This document shows, one piece after another, positions 8,852-17,196 of a DNA stretch of 64,000 nucleotides. The position numbers and the translations under genes were made by a program. Location: NCBI RefSeq assembly GCF_025996515.1, contig NZ_BLRH01000014.1:248001-312000 (forward strand), read 5' to 3'. Positions within the stretch are counted from its first letter, which is position 1. Every line of letters starts with the position of its first letter. The notes below the pieces were generated by a model. It was not told the DNA's origin. It was given only the letters and a program-made list of their open reading frames with translations, and ran no database searches. Source of the DNA: Rhizohabitans arisaemae. GTDB taxonomy: Bacteria > Actinomycetota > Actinomycetes > Streptosporangiales > Streptosporangiaceae.

Positions 8852-10053
8852 CGTCGCGGAAGACAGGAGCGGCTCCGCCCGGAGGGGCGGATCGCGAGCG
8901 GCTCGCCCGGGTGACCCTCTCCCGCGTGGCCGAGGCGGCCGACCCGGTGATGGGGCGCCTCGTGCACGCCTACGGAGCCGAGGCCGCCGTGGATCGGATC
9001 CGCAGGGGCTCCCTCCCGGCGAAGTTCGTCGAGAGCGAGCGTTCCCGGGCGCGGGCGGAGCGCCGGAGGTTCGACCCCGGCGGCCGGCTGCAGACCTGGA
9101 TCGCCCGCCTGGACGGCACCGACCCCCGGCGTGACCTGGCGCAGTCCGCGGCGCACGGGGCGAGGGTGATCGTCCCGGGCGATCCCGAGTGGCCGAGCCA
9201 GGTCGACGACCTGGGTGACCGGCGCCCCCTGGCGCTCTGGGCACGCGGCGAGACCGACCTGCGCTTCTCCTGCCTGAAGTCGGTGTCGGTCGTCGGATCC
9301 CGGAGCGCGACCCCCTACGGTGTGCACGTCGCGGGGGAGATCGCGGCCGACCTCAGCCGGGGCGGATGGGGTGTGATCTCCGGCGGGGCCTACGGGATCG
9401 ACGGAGCGGCCCATCGGGGTGCGCTGACCGGAGAGACGCCGAGCGTGGGCGTGCTCGCGTGCGGGGTCGACGTCACCTATCCCCGCGGCCACACGGAGCT
9501 GTTCCGCGCCCTGCGCCGGACCGGGCTCCTGGTGAGCGAATCACCCCCCGGGGTCAGTCCGACCCGCATCCGTTTTCTGGTGCGGAACCGGCTGATCGCC
9601 GCACTGAGCAGAGGGACCGTGGTCGTCGAGGCCGCCCTGCGGAGCGGCGCCCTGAACACCGCCGCCCATGCGGTCACCCTGAGCCGCCATCTCGCCGTCG
9701 TACCGGGGCCGGTCACCTCGGGGAACTCGGCGGGATGCCACCGGCTGCTGCGCAGCGGAGCGGCGGTCTGCGTGACCGGAGCCGCCGAGGTGATCGAACT
9801 CGTCGGGGAACTCGGTGCGGATCTGGCGCCGGTCGCCCGCGGGCCGGTTCTCGCCCGGGACGCGCTCGATGAACGGACCCGCCGGGTGCTCGACGCGGTT
9901 CCGAGCCGGGGGCGGGCGGAGACCGCCTCGATCGCGGTCGCGGCGGGCGTCGACATCGGCACGGTGCTTCAGTGCCTGGGGGAGCTCGCCGCAGGCGGCT
10001 ACGTGGTCCGGGCGGCGGGAGGCTGGAGGTTGAAAGCCCATGACCGAACCTGA
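8848..10053 (+). CDS. dprA: DNA-processing protein DprA
   Basis: DprA binds single-stranded DNA and loads RecA. The 401-residue product starts at GTG 8848, overlapping the yifB stop. The Rossmann-like core has SVSVVGSRSATPYG, GVISGGAYGIDGAAHRGAL, LACGVDVTYPRGH and FLVRNRLIAALSRGTVVVEA. The C-terminal winged-helix region covers about residues 335-400 (VAAGVDIGTVLQCLGELAAGGYV). It follows yifB and precedes the XerC-like recombinase by 71 bases, as in many actinomycetes. Confidence 0.95.
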   Translation: MTSRKTGAAPPGGADRERLARVTLSRVAEAADPVMGRLVHAYGAEAAVDRIRRGSLPAKFVESERSRARAERRRFDPGGRLQTWIARLDGTDPRRDLAQSAAHGARVIVPGDPEWPSQVDDLGDRRPLALWARGETDLRFSCLKSVSVVGSRSATPYGVHVAGEIAADLSRGGWGVISGGAYGIDGAAHRGALTGETPSVGVLACGVDVTYPRGHTELFRALRRTGLLVSESPPGVSPTRIRFLVRNRLIAALSRGTVVVEAALRSGALNTAAHAVTLSRHLAVVPGPVTSGNSAGCHRLLRSGAAVCVTGAAEVIELVGELGADLAPVARGPVLARDALDERTRRVLDAVPSRGRAETASIAVAAGVDIGTVLQCLGELAAGGYVVRAAGGWRLKAHDRT

Positions 10054-10124
10054 CCCGGGGGTGGACGCCGCCGCGTACGGGGAGCCTTGGGGTAGAGCCC
10101 CCGATGCGGGGGGAGACTGGATTC

Positions 10125-11024
10125 GTGATCCCGTTCGACTCCGCCCTCGCCGAGTACGCCCGCCACCTGAACCTGGAGCGCGATCTGTCGCCGCACACCG
10201 TGCGGGCCTACCTGGGAGACGTCACCGCGCTGTTCTCCCACGCGTCCCGGGTCGCGGGACTGTCGAGCCCGGCGGACGTCGACCTCACCCTGATCCGTGG
10301 CTGGCTCGGCGAACTGCACCGGGCCGGCCGGTCGCGGGCCGGTCTCGCCCGGCGAACCGCGGCCGTACGGGTGTTCACCGCCTACGCACACCGGCGTGGC
10401 TGGCTCGCGACCGACATCGGTGCGCTCCTGACCACCCCCAAGGTCGTCAGGGCCCTGCCCGAGGTGCTCCGGCAGGACGAGGCGGCGAGCCTGCTCGACG
10501 CCTTGGGCGGCACGTCGGCGAAGGACCTGCGGGACCGGGCGATGCTGGAGCTTCTCTACGCGACGGGGATCCGAGTCGGCGAGCTCTGCGCACTCGACGT
10601 CGACGACGTCGACCGTGACCGGCACACCGTCGTCGTCACGGGCAAAGGCCGCAAACAGCGGACCGTACCCGTCGGGCTCCCGGCACTGGCGGCGCTGGAC
10701 GCCTGGTGCGTGCGGGGACGTCCGCTGTGGATACGCGACGGCACCGGACCTGCGCTCTTCCTGGGCGTGCGCGGGGGCAGGATCGATCAGGGGACGGTGC
10801 GCCGGGTCGTGCACGCCCGGCTGGGCGCGGTCGAGGGCGCCCCGGACCTGGGCCCCCACGGTCTGCGCCACACCGCCGCCACCCACCTGCTGGAAGGCGG
10901 CGCCGACCTGCGCAGCGTCCAGGAACTGCTGGGGCACGCGTCCCTGGCCACGACCCAGCTGTACACCCATGTGTCGATCGAGCGGCTGCGCCAGGGCTTT
11001 CGCCAGGCCCATCCACGCGCCTGA
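10125..11024 (+). CDS. xerC: Tyrosine recombinase of the XerC/XerD family
   Basis: Site-specific tyrosine recombinase, probably one of the two enzymes that resolve chromosome dimers at dif. The N-terminal SAM-like domain (SPHTVRAYLGDV) and catalytic domain are complete. By my numbering from GTG 10125 the catalytic residues are Arg150 (GIRVGEL), Lys174 (GKGRKQR), His246 and Arg249 (HGLRHT), His271 (LGHASL) and nucleophile Tyr280 (TQLYTH). GTG 10125 follows GGGGGGAG; ATG 10104 in frame adds seven residues. Its place after dprA is the usual xerC site in actinobacteria, which makes it a housekeeping gene rather than a mobile integrase. XerC versus XerD is assigned from context. Confidence 0.9.
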   Translation: MIPFDSALAEYARHLNLERDLSPHTVRAYLGDVTALFSHASRVAGLSSPADVDLTLIRGWLGELHRAGRSRAGLARRTAAVRVFTAYAHRRGWLATDIGALLTTPKVVRALPEVLRQDEAASLLDALGGTSAKDLRDRAMLELLYATGIRVGELCALDVDDVDRDRHTVVVTGKGRKQRTVPVGLPALAALDAWCVRGRPLWIRDGTGPALFLGVRGGRIDQGTVRRVVHARLGAVEGAPDLGPHGLRHTAATHLLEGGADLRSVQELLGHASLATTQLYTHVSIERLRQGFRQAHPRA

Positions 11025-11075
11025 CCCGCTCCAGGCGGGCGCCGGGGACGCCGACGTGGCCCCGGCGGGGCCGAA

Positions 11076-11612
11076 TCAGGGACCGCCCGGTCCGTCGCGG
11101 TCGCGGGAGTCGTCGGGGTCGGCGGTGAGGGACTCCGCGAGGGGGAGGACGCGGTGGGGGACCACGGTGGACAGTGAGATGACCGTGGTGCTGCGGCGGA
11201 CACCCGGGACGGCCAGGATCCGGTCCACGGTCCGCTGGAGGTCGGCGTGGTCGCGTCCCGCGATCCGGCACCAGATGTCGCCGGGACCGGTGATGATGTG
11301 CGCCTCAAGCAGCTCCGGGATCCCCGTCAGGACCGAGCTGATCGAGGCGCGGGAGAGCTGTTCCACCTCCAGGACGGTGAAGGCCTCGACGGGGTAGCCG
11401 AGCGCCCTCGGCGACAGGCTTGGGCCGAAGTCGGTGACGATGCCGGCGGAGACCATGTGGTCGAGACGCGCTTGAGCCGTGCCCCGCGCCACCCCGAGAC
11501 GCCGGGCGATCTCCAGCAGGCCTTCGCGGGGGTGATCGCGGAGCAGGCGGAGGAGCCGCGTGTCGAGCTTGTCGGGTCGTCGCCTGCGTCGAGAATCAGC
11601 CAATGTGCACAT
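11076..11612 (-). CDS. Lrp/AsnC family transcriptional regulator
   Basis: A 178-residue Lrp/AsnC regulator. The N-terminal winged helix-turn-helix is LDTRLLRLLRDHPREGLLEI with ARRLGVARGTAQARLDHM. The C-terminal RAM ligand-binding domain includes AFTVLEVEQL, ITGPGDIWCRI and STVVPHRVLPL. Start ATG 11612 (MCTLADSRRRRR) is chosen; the in-frame extension upstream runs into the low-GC promoter region. It is transcribed away from the flavoprotein gene at 11731 with a 118-base shared region, the usual arrangement for a local regulator. The effector is unknown; an amino acid or aromatic amino-acid derivative is a reasonable guess from the neighbour. Confidence 0.9.
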   Translation of the reverse strand: MCTLADSRRRRRPDKLDTRLLRLLRDHPREGLLEIARRLGVARGTAQARLDHMVSAGIVTDFGPSLSPRALGYPVEAFTVLEVEQLSRASISSVLTGIPELLEAHIITGPGDIWCRIAGRDHADLQRTVDRILAVPGVRRSTTVISLSTVVPHRVLPLAESLTADPDDSRDRDGPGGP

Positions 11613-11666
11613 CCCAGCCCGTCGGATCATCGAGGATGCTGCAAATATGGCAATAGATGAGATGAA

Positions 11667-11681
11667 GTGTTGTCGAAACAC
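11667..11681. promoter_or_regulatory. Short inverted repeat in the Lrp/nitroreductase intergenic region
   Basis: GTGTT-GTCGA-AACAC lies about midway between the divergent starts in a distinctly lower-GC stretch that also holds TATAAC at 11686-11691. It is a candidate operator for the Lrp-type regulator. The arms are short, so this is tentative. Confidence 0.35.
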
Positions 11682-11730
11682 GCGGTATAACTCAAAATAC
11701 GCTCACATTAATGACAGCCTTGGGAGCGCC

Positions 11731-12423
11731 ATGCCTCGCGAACACAAGTACCCGTTCTTACCGTACGCTCCGGCGCGCTACCCGGAGCCGGACATGATCA
11801 CGAAGGGGAGGGATCTCCTCTGCCTGATGGAGAAGCGGCGGAGTGTGCGCTTCTTCAGCGATGAGCCGGTACCGAGGGAGTGCATCGACCTCGCGATCCG
11901 GGTGGCCAACACCGCGCCGTCCGGGGCGCACCAGCAGCCGTGGAAGTTCGCGGTGATCGGGGACGCCGCGACCAAGAAACAGATCAGGCTCGCCGCCGAG
12001 GTGGAGGAGCGGGAGAACTACGAGGGCGGTCGTCTGACACCCGAGTGGCGGGAGGCGCTCGCCCACCTGGAGACCACGTCGGACAAGGGCTACCTGGAGA
12101 CGGCTCCGTGGCTGGTGGTGTGCTTCGCGGAGAAGTACGGCATCCGCCCGGACGGGAACCGGCGCAAGCACTACTACGTCAACGAGAGCGTCGGAATCGC
12201 CTGCGGGTTCTTCATCTCGGCGCTGCACACCATGGGCCTGGTCACGCTGACCCACACGCCCAACCCGATGTCCTTCCTCACCGAGATCTGCCACCGGCCC
12301 GGCAACGAACGGCCGTACATTCTTTTCCCCGTCGGCTACGCGGCCCAGGACGCCGAGGTGCCCGATCTGCGCCGCAAGTCCCTCGCCGAGGTGGTGGTGG
12401 AGAGCCCCGGCCTCATCGCCTGA
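11731..12423 (+). CDS. Nitroreductase-fold flavoprotein resembling iodotyrosine deiodinase
   Basis: A 230-residue FMN flavoprotein of the nitroreductase superfamily. FMN-binding segments are EKRRSVRFFSDEPVP and ANTAPSGAHQQPWKF, and the C-terminal half has HYYVNESVGIACGFFISALH, GLVTLTHTPNPM and PVGYAAQDAEVPDLRRK. This order and wording match my recollection of animal and bacterial iodotyrosine deiodinase (IYD) rather than NfsA/NfsB types. Residues equivalent to the IYD zwitterion-binding Glu, Tyr and Lys appear as Glu93, Tyr97 and Lys119 (EERENY; DKGYLETAP). IYD removes halogen reductively from halotyrosines. Start ATG 11731 follows GGGAG. The divergent Lrp gene probably regulates it. The substrate is inferred, not shown. 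Confidence 0.85.
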   Translation: MPREHKYPFLPYAPARYPEPDMITKGRDLLCLMEKRRSVRFFSDEPVPRECIDLAIRVANTAPSGAHQQPWKFAVIGDAATKKQIRLAAEVEERENYEGGRLTPEWREALAHLETTSDKGYLETAPWLVVCFAEKYGIRPDGNRRKHYYVNESVGIACGFFISALHTMGLVTLTHTPNPMSFLTEICHRPGNERPYILFPVGYAAQDAEVPDLRRKSLAEVVVESPGLIA

Positions 12424-12882
12424 GGCCGTCACCCCGTTGATCGACTGTGCCGGGTACGCAAGGCGCCGCCAGACCTGGCGCGGTCGTCACGATCACCTCC
12501 GGCGGCGCGACCCGCCGTTCCGGCCGTGCAGATCGCGAGCCGACTCCGCTGATCGCTTCATCGGCGCCGACGACCGAGACGCAGTCGGCACGGCATCGAG
12601 GAGGGGCCGTGATCCGGCCGACCTCCGGGCCGGATCGTCTTGGCCACGACGACGATGAGGCTCCGTTGATCGGCTCCCCGTCGCGGGGAGCCGGATCGGT
12701 GCCGACCGTCGGCGGCACCGCGGGCCGGGGGTCCCACCGGCGGTACGGCTTGAGCCGGCGTGGCCCGTACCGGGGGACGGCCCGGTACAGGCGTCTCGGA
12801 CACAATGATCTCCGCTCCGTTCGGCGCTACAGTTTGGTCACTGCCGTTTACCCCGACATTGCGTGATGTGGGAGTTGCCGTC
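12424..12882. other. 459-base gap without a recognised gene
   Basis: Short frames exist here but have no domain or start context. A perfect 10-bp hairpin (CGGCTCCCCG at 12671-12680 with CGGGGAGCCG at 12684-12693, loop TCG) lies in the middle and may terminate transcription from the flavoprotein gene. The last 80 bases before 12883 are less GC-rich and probably carry the promoter of the response-regulator gene. Confidence 0.5.
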
Positions 12883-13539
12883 ATGCGCGTGGCGATCGCC
12901 GACGACTCCGTCTTGCTCCGGGAGGGCGTAACCCGGGTCCTCGAGGCGAGTGGAATAGAGGTGGTCGCTGCCGTCGGCGACAGCGCGGAGCTCGTCGCGG
13001 CGATTGAGCGGACGGTGCCGGATCTCGTGATCATCGATGTGCGGATGCCGCCGACCTACACCACGGAGGGGCTGCGGACCGCGCTCGCGCTACGGCGGAG
13101 CAGGCCGGAGATCGCGGTGATGATGCTCTCGCAGTACGTGGAGGAGAGCTATGCCGCCGAGCTGCTCTCCGGTGACATGTCAGGTATCGGATACCTGCTG
13201 AAGGATCGTGTCGCCGACGTCGGAAGGTTCGTCAAGGCGGTTCGCCGGGTGGCGGAGGGGGGAACGGCGCTCGACCCGGAGGTGGTCTCCCAGATCCTGG
13301 CCAGGCACCGCGGCAAGAGCACCGTGGAGCGGTTGACGCCGCGCGAGCTGGAGGTGCTCGGGCGGATGGCCGAGGGCAGGTCCAACTCCGGGATCGCGGA
13401 GGCGCTGGTGATCAGTGAGAGCGCGGTCGCCAAGCACGTCAACAACATCTTCGCCAAGCTCGGCCTGGCCCTCGCGGACGCCGACCACCGCAGGGTGCTC
13501 GCGGTGCTGAGGTTCCTGCGGGTGGACCGGGACCGCTGA
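12883..13539 (+). CDS. NarL/LuxR-family response regulator
   Basis: A 218-residue two-component response regulator. The receiver domain opens MRVAIADDSVLLREG and has the phosphoacceptor Asp52 in LVIIDVRMPP, with the conserved lysine in GYLLKDRV. The C-terminal LuxR-type helix-turn-helix is LTPRELEVLGRMAEGRSNSG with IAEALVISESAVAKHVNNIF. ATG 12883 follows GGGAG. Its most likely kinase is the HisKA_3 sensor at 15901-17196, which is separated from it by the MMPL gene and transcribed towards it. It probably controls the MMPL exporter 111 bases downstream. Confidence 0.93.
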   Translation: MRVAIADDSVLLREGVTRVLEASGIEVVAAVGDSAELVAAIERTVPDLVIIDVRMPPTYTTEGLRTALALRRSRPEIAVMMLSQYVEESYAAELLSGDMSGIGYLLKDRVADVGRFVKAVRRVAEGGTALDPEVVSQILARHRGKSTVERLTPRELEVLGRMAEGRSNSGIAEALVISESAVAKHVNNIFAKLGLALADADHRRVLAVLRFLRVDRDR

Positions 13540-13650
13540 CCCTGCGGCGCGGATCACGGGGATCCGGTGCGGCACCCTGTACCTAGTGCCACCTCTATTC
13601 GGGTATTGCTACCAGTGACCGGCTGTCAGCGGAATGTCAGCCTTGATCGC

Positions 13651-15774
13651 ATGCTCTCTCGTATAGGACGGTTCTGTATCCGGTTCCGGTGGTGGGTGCT
13701 CACCGCGTGGTTCATCGTCATGATCGCCGGTGGGGCATCGGCCGGACCACTGTTCTCCCTGCTGGCGGAGAACAGGGCACCCCAGGGGACCGAGTCCGAC
13801 GTCGCCCTCCAGGTACTCACCGACGAGCGGTCCTACGGCGCCCGGCTCGTGGCCCTGGTCGACCGCGTCGACCCGGACCGGCCGCGGACCACTCAGGCCG
13901 TGGACCGGGCCGGCGCCGACGTACGGAAGACGGCCGGGGTCAAGGAGGTGGGTGAGCCCCTGATCGCGCCCGACCGCCGCGGTATGGCGATCACGGTCAC
14001 CCTGGAGGGGCTCGACCACGCCGCCGTGGACGCCACGTTGCTCGCGGTGGAGAAACGCATGAGGGCGCTGGCCGGTGAGCTGCCGGGCGCGCAGGTGCGA
14101 ATCGGCGGCGAGGAGATGATCGCGCTGGAGACGGACGCGACCTCCCAGAACGATCTGGCCACCGCCGAGCTGATCGGTCTGCCGCTCACACTGATCGCGC
14201 TGGTCTTCGTGTTCGGCGGTCTGGCCGCGGCGGTGCTGCCGGTGATCGGTGCGATGGTCACGATCTGCGGGTCCTTCCTCGGGGTCCTCGCCGTCACCTC
14301 GTTCGTCGAGATGGACACCACGGTGGTCAGCGTCGTCTCGCTGATGGGCCTGGGCCTGTCGATCGATTACGGCCTGCTGCTGGTCGCCCGCTACCGGCGG
14401 GAACTGGCCGACGGGTACGCGCCGGCCGAGGCGGTCGGCCGGGCGTGGGCCACCGCCGGGCGGACCATCGTGTTCAGCGGCCTCGTGGTGGTCGCGACCC
14501 TCGGCGGGTTGCTCGTGTTCGACGTGCCGCGGCTGCGGACGCTCGGCGTGGCGGGGATGAGTTCCACGCTGGTCGCGCTCCTGGTCGCCTTGACGTGCAC
14601 GGGAGCCTTGCTCGGCGTGCTGGGCGGATGGATCGGGCCGGCTCGGGAGAAGCGGGCCGGGCGCGGGTTCTTCGCACGGCTCGGCCGGTTCACGCAGCGC
14701 AGGCCGCTCGGGGTCACCGTGGCCGCCGTCGTGATTCTGGCGGTGATCGCGGCGCCCCTGCTCACCGTCAAGGTGGCGCAGCCGAACCTGGCCGGTCTTC
14801 CCCGCGGTATGGAGTCGGTCCGGGTCGCCGACGAGCTGGCGGACCGCTACGGGCAGACGATCGACCCGCCGGTCATGGTGGTTTCCCGGGCCGACGCGGC
14901 CACCCTTGCGGCCTGGGCTGCGGGGTGGCGGGACGATCCGGCCGTGTCCGCGGTCGAACCGGTGGTCACGGAGGGCCCGGGGTTGACGTCGGTGGTCGTC
15001 AAAACCGCGGGCGGTTCCCAGGACGAGGTGGCCCGCGACCTGGTCCGCAGGATTCGGGCCGACCGTCCGCCGGGTGGGGATTCGTGGGTTCGGGGTGAGG
15101 CGGCCGTGCTGATCGACCTGGTCGGGGAGACGGCGGCCGGACTTCCGGCGGCCGTCACGATCATGATCGTGTCGGTGCTGGTGCTGCTGTTCCTGATGAC
15201 CGGCTCGGTGCTGGTCCCGCTGAGCACGCTGGGGATGAATCTGCTGTCGACGGCGGCCGCCTTCGGGGTGATGACCCTGCTGTTCCAGCACGGCTGGCTG
15301 GCCGGGCCCCTGGACACGCTCACCCTGCCCGGGTTGAGCCCGTATGTGTTCCTGGTCGTGTTCACCTTCGCGTTCGCCTTCTCGATGGACTACGAGGTGT
15401 TCCTGCTCAGCCGGATCAAGGAGTACGCCGACGAGGGGCTGGAGAACGGCACGGCCGTCCGCCGGGGGTTGACGGACAACGGCCGGATCGTCACCTCCGC
15501 CGCGCTGCTCATGCTGATCGTGTTCGCCGGGTTCGGCGCCGCCCGGCTCGGCGACATCGAGCAACTGGGCATCGGCCTGTTCGTCGCGGTGCTGATCGAC
15601 GCCACGATCGTGCGGTGCCTGCTCATGCCCGGGTTGATGACCTTGTTCGGGGCCGCGAACTGGTGGGCGCCGCATCCGCTGCGCCGCTTCCACGCCCGGT
15701 ACGGCCTGCGGGAGTCCGGGCCCGCGCCGAGGCCGGAGGCGTATCCGGCCGGTTCCGGACGGGGAGCCGGGTAG
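13651..15774 (+). CDS. MMPL-family RND-type exporter
   Basis: A 707-residue integral membrane protein of the MmpL/RND superfamily, which moves lipids or drugs out of the cell using the proton gradient. It shows the expected duplicated topology: one membrane helix (residues 13-34), an extracytoplasmic loop, five helices including VSLMGLGLSIDYGLLLVARYRRE, then a second half with a loop near residues 390-500 and helices including TFAFAFSMDYEVFLLSRIKE. The DYG/DYE motifs hold the proton-relay residues. ATG 13651 gives the usual MLSRIGRFCIRFRWWVL start. It sits between the response regulator and a convergent kinase, so export is probably induced by an envelope signal. Confidence 0.92.
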   Translation: MLSRIGRFCIRFRWWVLTAWFIVMIAGGASAGPLFSLLAENRAPQGTESDVALQVLTDERSYGARLVALVDRVDPDRPRTTQAVDRAGADVRKTAGVKEVGEPLIAPDRRGMAITVTLEGLDHAAVDATLLAVEKRMRALAGELPGAQVRIGGEEMIALETDATSQNDLATAELIGLPLTLIALVFVFGGLAAAVLPVIGAMVTICGSFLGVLAVTSFVEMDTTVVSVVSLMGLGLSIDYGLLLVARYRRELADGYAPAEAVGRAWATAGRTIVFSGLVVVATLGGLLVFDVPRLRTLGVAGMSSTLVALLVALTCTGALLGVLGGWIGPAREKRAGRGFFARLGRFTQRRPLGVTVAAVVILAVIAAPLLTVKVAQPNLAGLPRGMESVRVADELADRYGQTIDPPVMVVSRADAATLAAWAAGWRDDPAVSAVEPVVTEGPGLTSVVVKTAGGSQDEVARDLVRRIRADRPPGGDSWVRGEAAVLIDLVGETAAGLPAAVTIMIVSVLVLLFLMTGSVLVPLSTLGMNLLSTAAAFGVMTLLFQHGWLAGPLDTLTLPGLSPYVFLVVFTFAFAFSMDYEVFLLSRIKEYADEGLENGTAVRRGLTDNGRIVTSAALLMLIVFAGFGAARLGDIEQLGIGLFVAVLIDATIVRCLLMPGLMTLFGAANWWAPHPLRRFHARYGLRESGPAPRPEAYPAGSGRGAG

Positions 15775-15870
15775 CGGCGGCACACCCCGCCGATCCCGGG
15801 CGCCGTGTTCGCGCCCGGTGGCACCGCAGGACGGTCGAGCCGCGGGGGCCCGTCCGCGGAGCCGGAGCCG

Positions 15871-15911
15871 CCTCGGCGTGACCCGCACCCGATGCGACGG
15901 TCACGCCGAGG
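15871..15911. terminator. Bidirectional terminator between MMPL and histidine kinase genes
   Basis: A perfect 13-bp inverted repeat, CCTCGGCGTGACC (15871-15883) and GGTCACGCCGAGG (15899-15911), with a 15-nt loop, lies between the converging genes. Its right arm includes the stop codon of the minus-strand kinase. Confidence 0.7.
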
Positions 15912-17196
15912 CTGCGCCGCAGGGAAGCTCCACCCGGATGGCCGTACCGCCGTCCGGCGGGCTGTCCATCGTGAACGACCCGTCCACCGATCGGACGCGC
16001 TCGGCGAGTCCGCGCAGTCCGCTGCCCGAGCCGACCACGGCGCCGCCGCGCCCGTCGTCGGTGACGTGGACCAGCAGCCGGTCGCCCTGCCGACGGACGA
16101 CGACGTCGACCCGGCTGGCTCCGGAGTGTTTCGCGGCGTTGGTCAACGCCTCGGAGACCACGAAGTAGGCGACCGACTCGATGACGCCCGGCGGGCGATC
16201 CGGCAGGTCGACCGTGACCTCGACCGGCACAGGCGAACGGTCGGCGAGTCCGGACAGCGCCGCGTCCAGACCCCGTTCGTCCAGTACGGCCGGATGCAGG
16301 CCGCGCACGAATCCCCGTAGCTCGGCCAGGGCCAGCTTGGCCTCCTCGTGGCTTTCGACGATCGTCCGCATCGCCGCCTCGGGGACCCCGGTCAGGGTTT
16401 CCCGGGCCATGCCCAGATTCATCGCCAACGCGGTCAGCCGCTGCTGTGTGCCGTCGTGCAGGTCCCGTTCGATCCGGCGGCGTTCGGCGTCGATCACGGT
16501 GAGCAGCCGGGCCCGGCCCTCGACCAGCTCCCGCTCCCGTCGGTTGCCGAGGAGGGCCTGGGCCGCGGTGACGTCCGCGGCCGCCGCCGTGCGGGCCACC
16601 CACGGCGTCGCCGCCAGCGCCGTCAAGCCGACGGCCGTCAACGTGAGCACCGTGATCGGATCGCCGAGGTCCCAGCCGAACACGGTGACGCCCGGCCGCG
16701 CCCACGCGTGCAGCACCACGGTGCCGAAGGTCAGCCCGATCGCCAGGCCGCCGGCCGTCAGCCCGAAACCGATCACGGTGATGAGCGGCGCGAGCAGGTG
16801 GTAAGAGAGCTGACGCCAGGTCGCCTCGGCCCGGGCTTCGCGCAGCACCCGCTTGAGCCGGCCGGTCGCGACCGGCCGTGGGGTGGGCGGGATGTGCACA
16901 TCGAGCAGGACGGCGAACCGGGAGCGCTGGATCGCGGTGCAGGCGCGGACGCCGTACACCAGGACGGCCTGCGCGGGGATCGCGAGCACCGTCAGGACGA
17001 AGGACAGGGCGAGGCTCATGGTGACCACGCTCAATCCGAGCAGCACGACGCAGCCGATCAAGCCGATCGGAAACCCGGCGGCGAGGTGGAGCGCCGACCT
17101 CAGCGTGGCGGACGGCGACCCGCGGAACGGCGTGCGCAGGCCCCGGATCACGCGCGCCGTGCGCGGGGCCGCGCGGTCGCCGAGGTCACGGGGCAT
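15901..17196 (-). CDS. HisKA_3-family sensor histidine kinase
   Basis: A 431-residue membrane sensor kinase. The N-terminal part has four hydrophobic segments (around residues 36-58, 62-82, 133-165 and 180-200) in a putative-sensor domain. The dimerisation/phosphoacceptor helix is ERRRIERDLHDGTQQRLTAL with His247. The ATPase domain includes NAAKHSGASRVDV and VTDDGRGGAVVGSGSGLRGL. ATG 17196 overlaps the upstream DUF4097 gene by 11 bases, so the pair is co-translated. The convergent NarL regulator at 12883 is the natural partner, with the MMPL gene between them. Confidence 0.92.
   Translation of the reverse strand: MPRDLGDRAAPRTARVIRGLRTPFRGSPSATLRSALHLAAGFPIGLIGCVVLLGLSVVTMSLALSFVLTVLAIPAQAVLVYGVRACTAIQRSRFAVLLDVHIPPTPRPVATGRLKRVLREARAEATWRQLSYHLLAPLITVIGFGLTAGGLAIGLTFGTVVLHAWARPGVTVFGWDLGDPITVLTLTAVGLTALAATPWVARTAAAADVTAAQALLGNRRERELVEGRARLLTVIDAERRRIERDLHDGTQQRLTALAMNLGMARETLTGVPEAAMRTIVESHEEAKLALAELRGFVRGLHPAVLDERGLDAALSGLADRSPVPVEVTVDLPDRPPGVIESVAYFVVSEALTNAAKHSGASRVDVVVRRQGDRLLVHVTDDGRGGAVVGSGSGLRGLAERVRSVDGSFTMDSPPDGGTAIRVELPCGAASA

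Noticed and set aside
7007-9244. Long open frame on the minus strand opposite yraN-yifB-dprA
   Set aside because: The translation is Arg/Pro/Gly-rich with no domain. It mirrors high-GC third-position bias of the real genes on the plus strand, as do similar frames at 13609-15888, 51723-53675 and 60844-62370.
10104-11024. Tyrosine recombinase as a phage or mobile-element integrase
   Set aside because: Its position next to dprA and the complete set of XerC-type catalytic residues fit the chromosomal dimer-resolution enzyme. No attachment sites, phage genes or tRNA target lie nearby.
12447-12866. Open frames in the gap before the response regulator
   Set aside because: No ribosome-binding site, domain or codon bias. 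A hairpin and the promoter of the downstream gene explain the space better.
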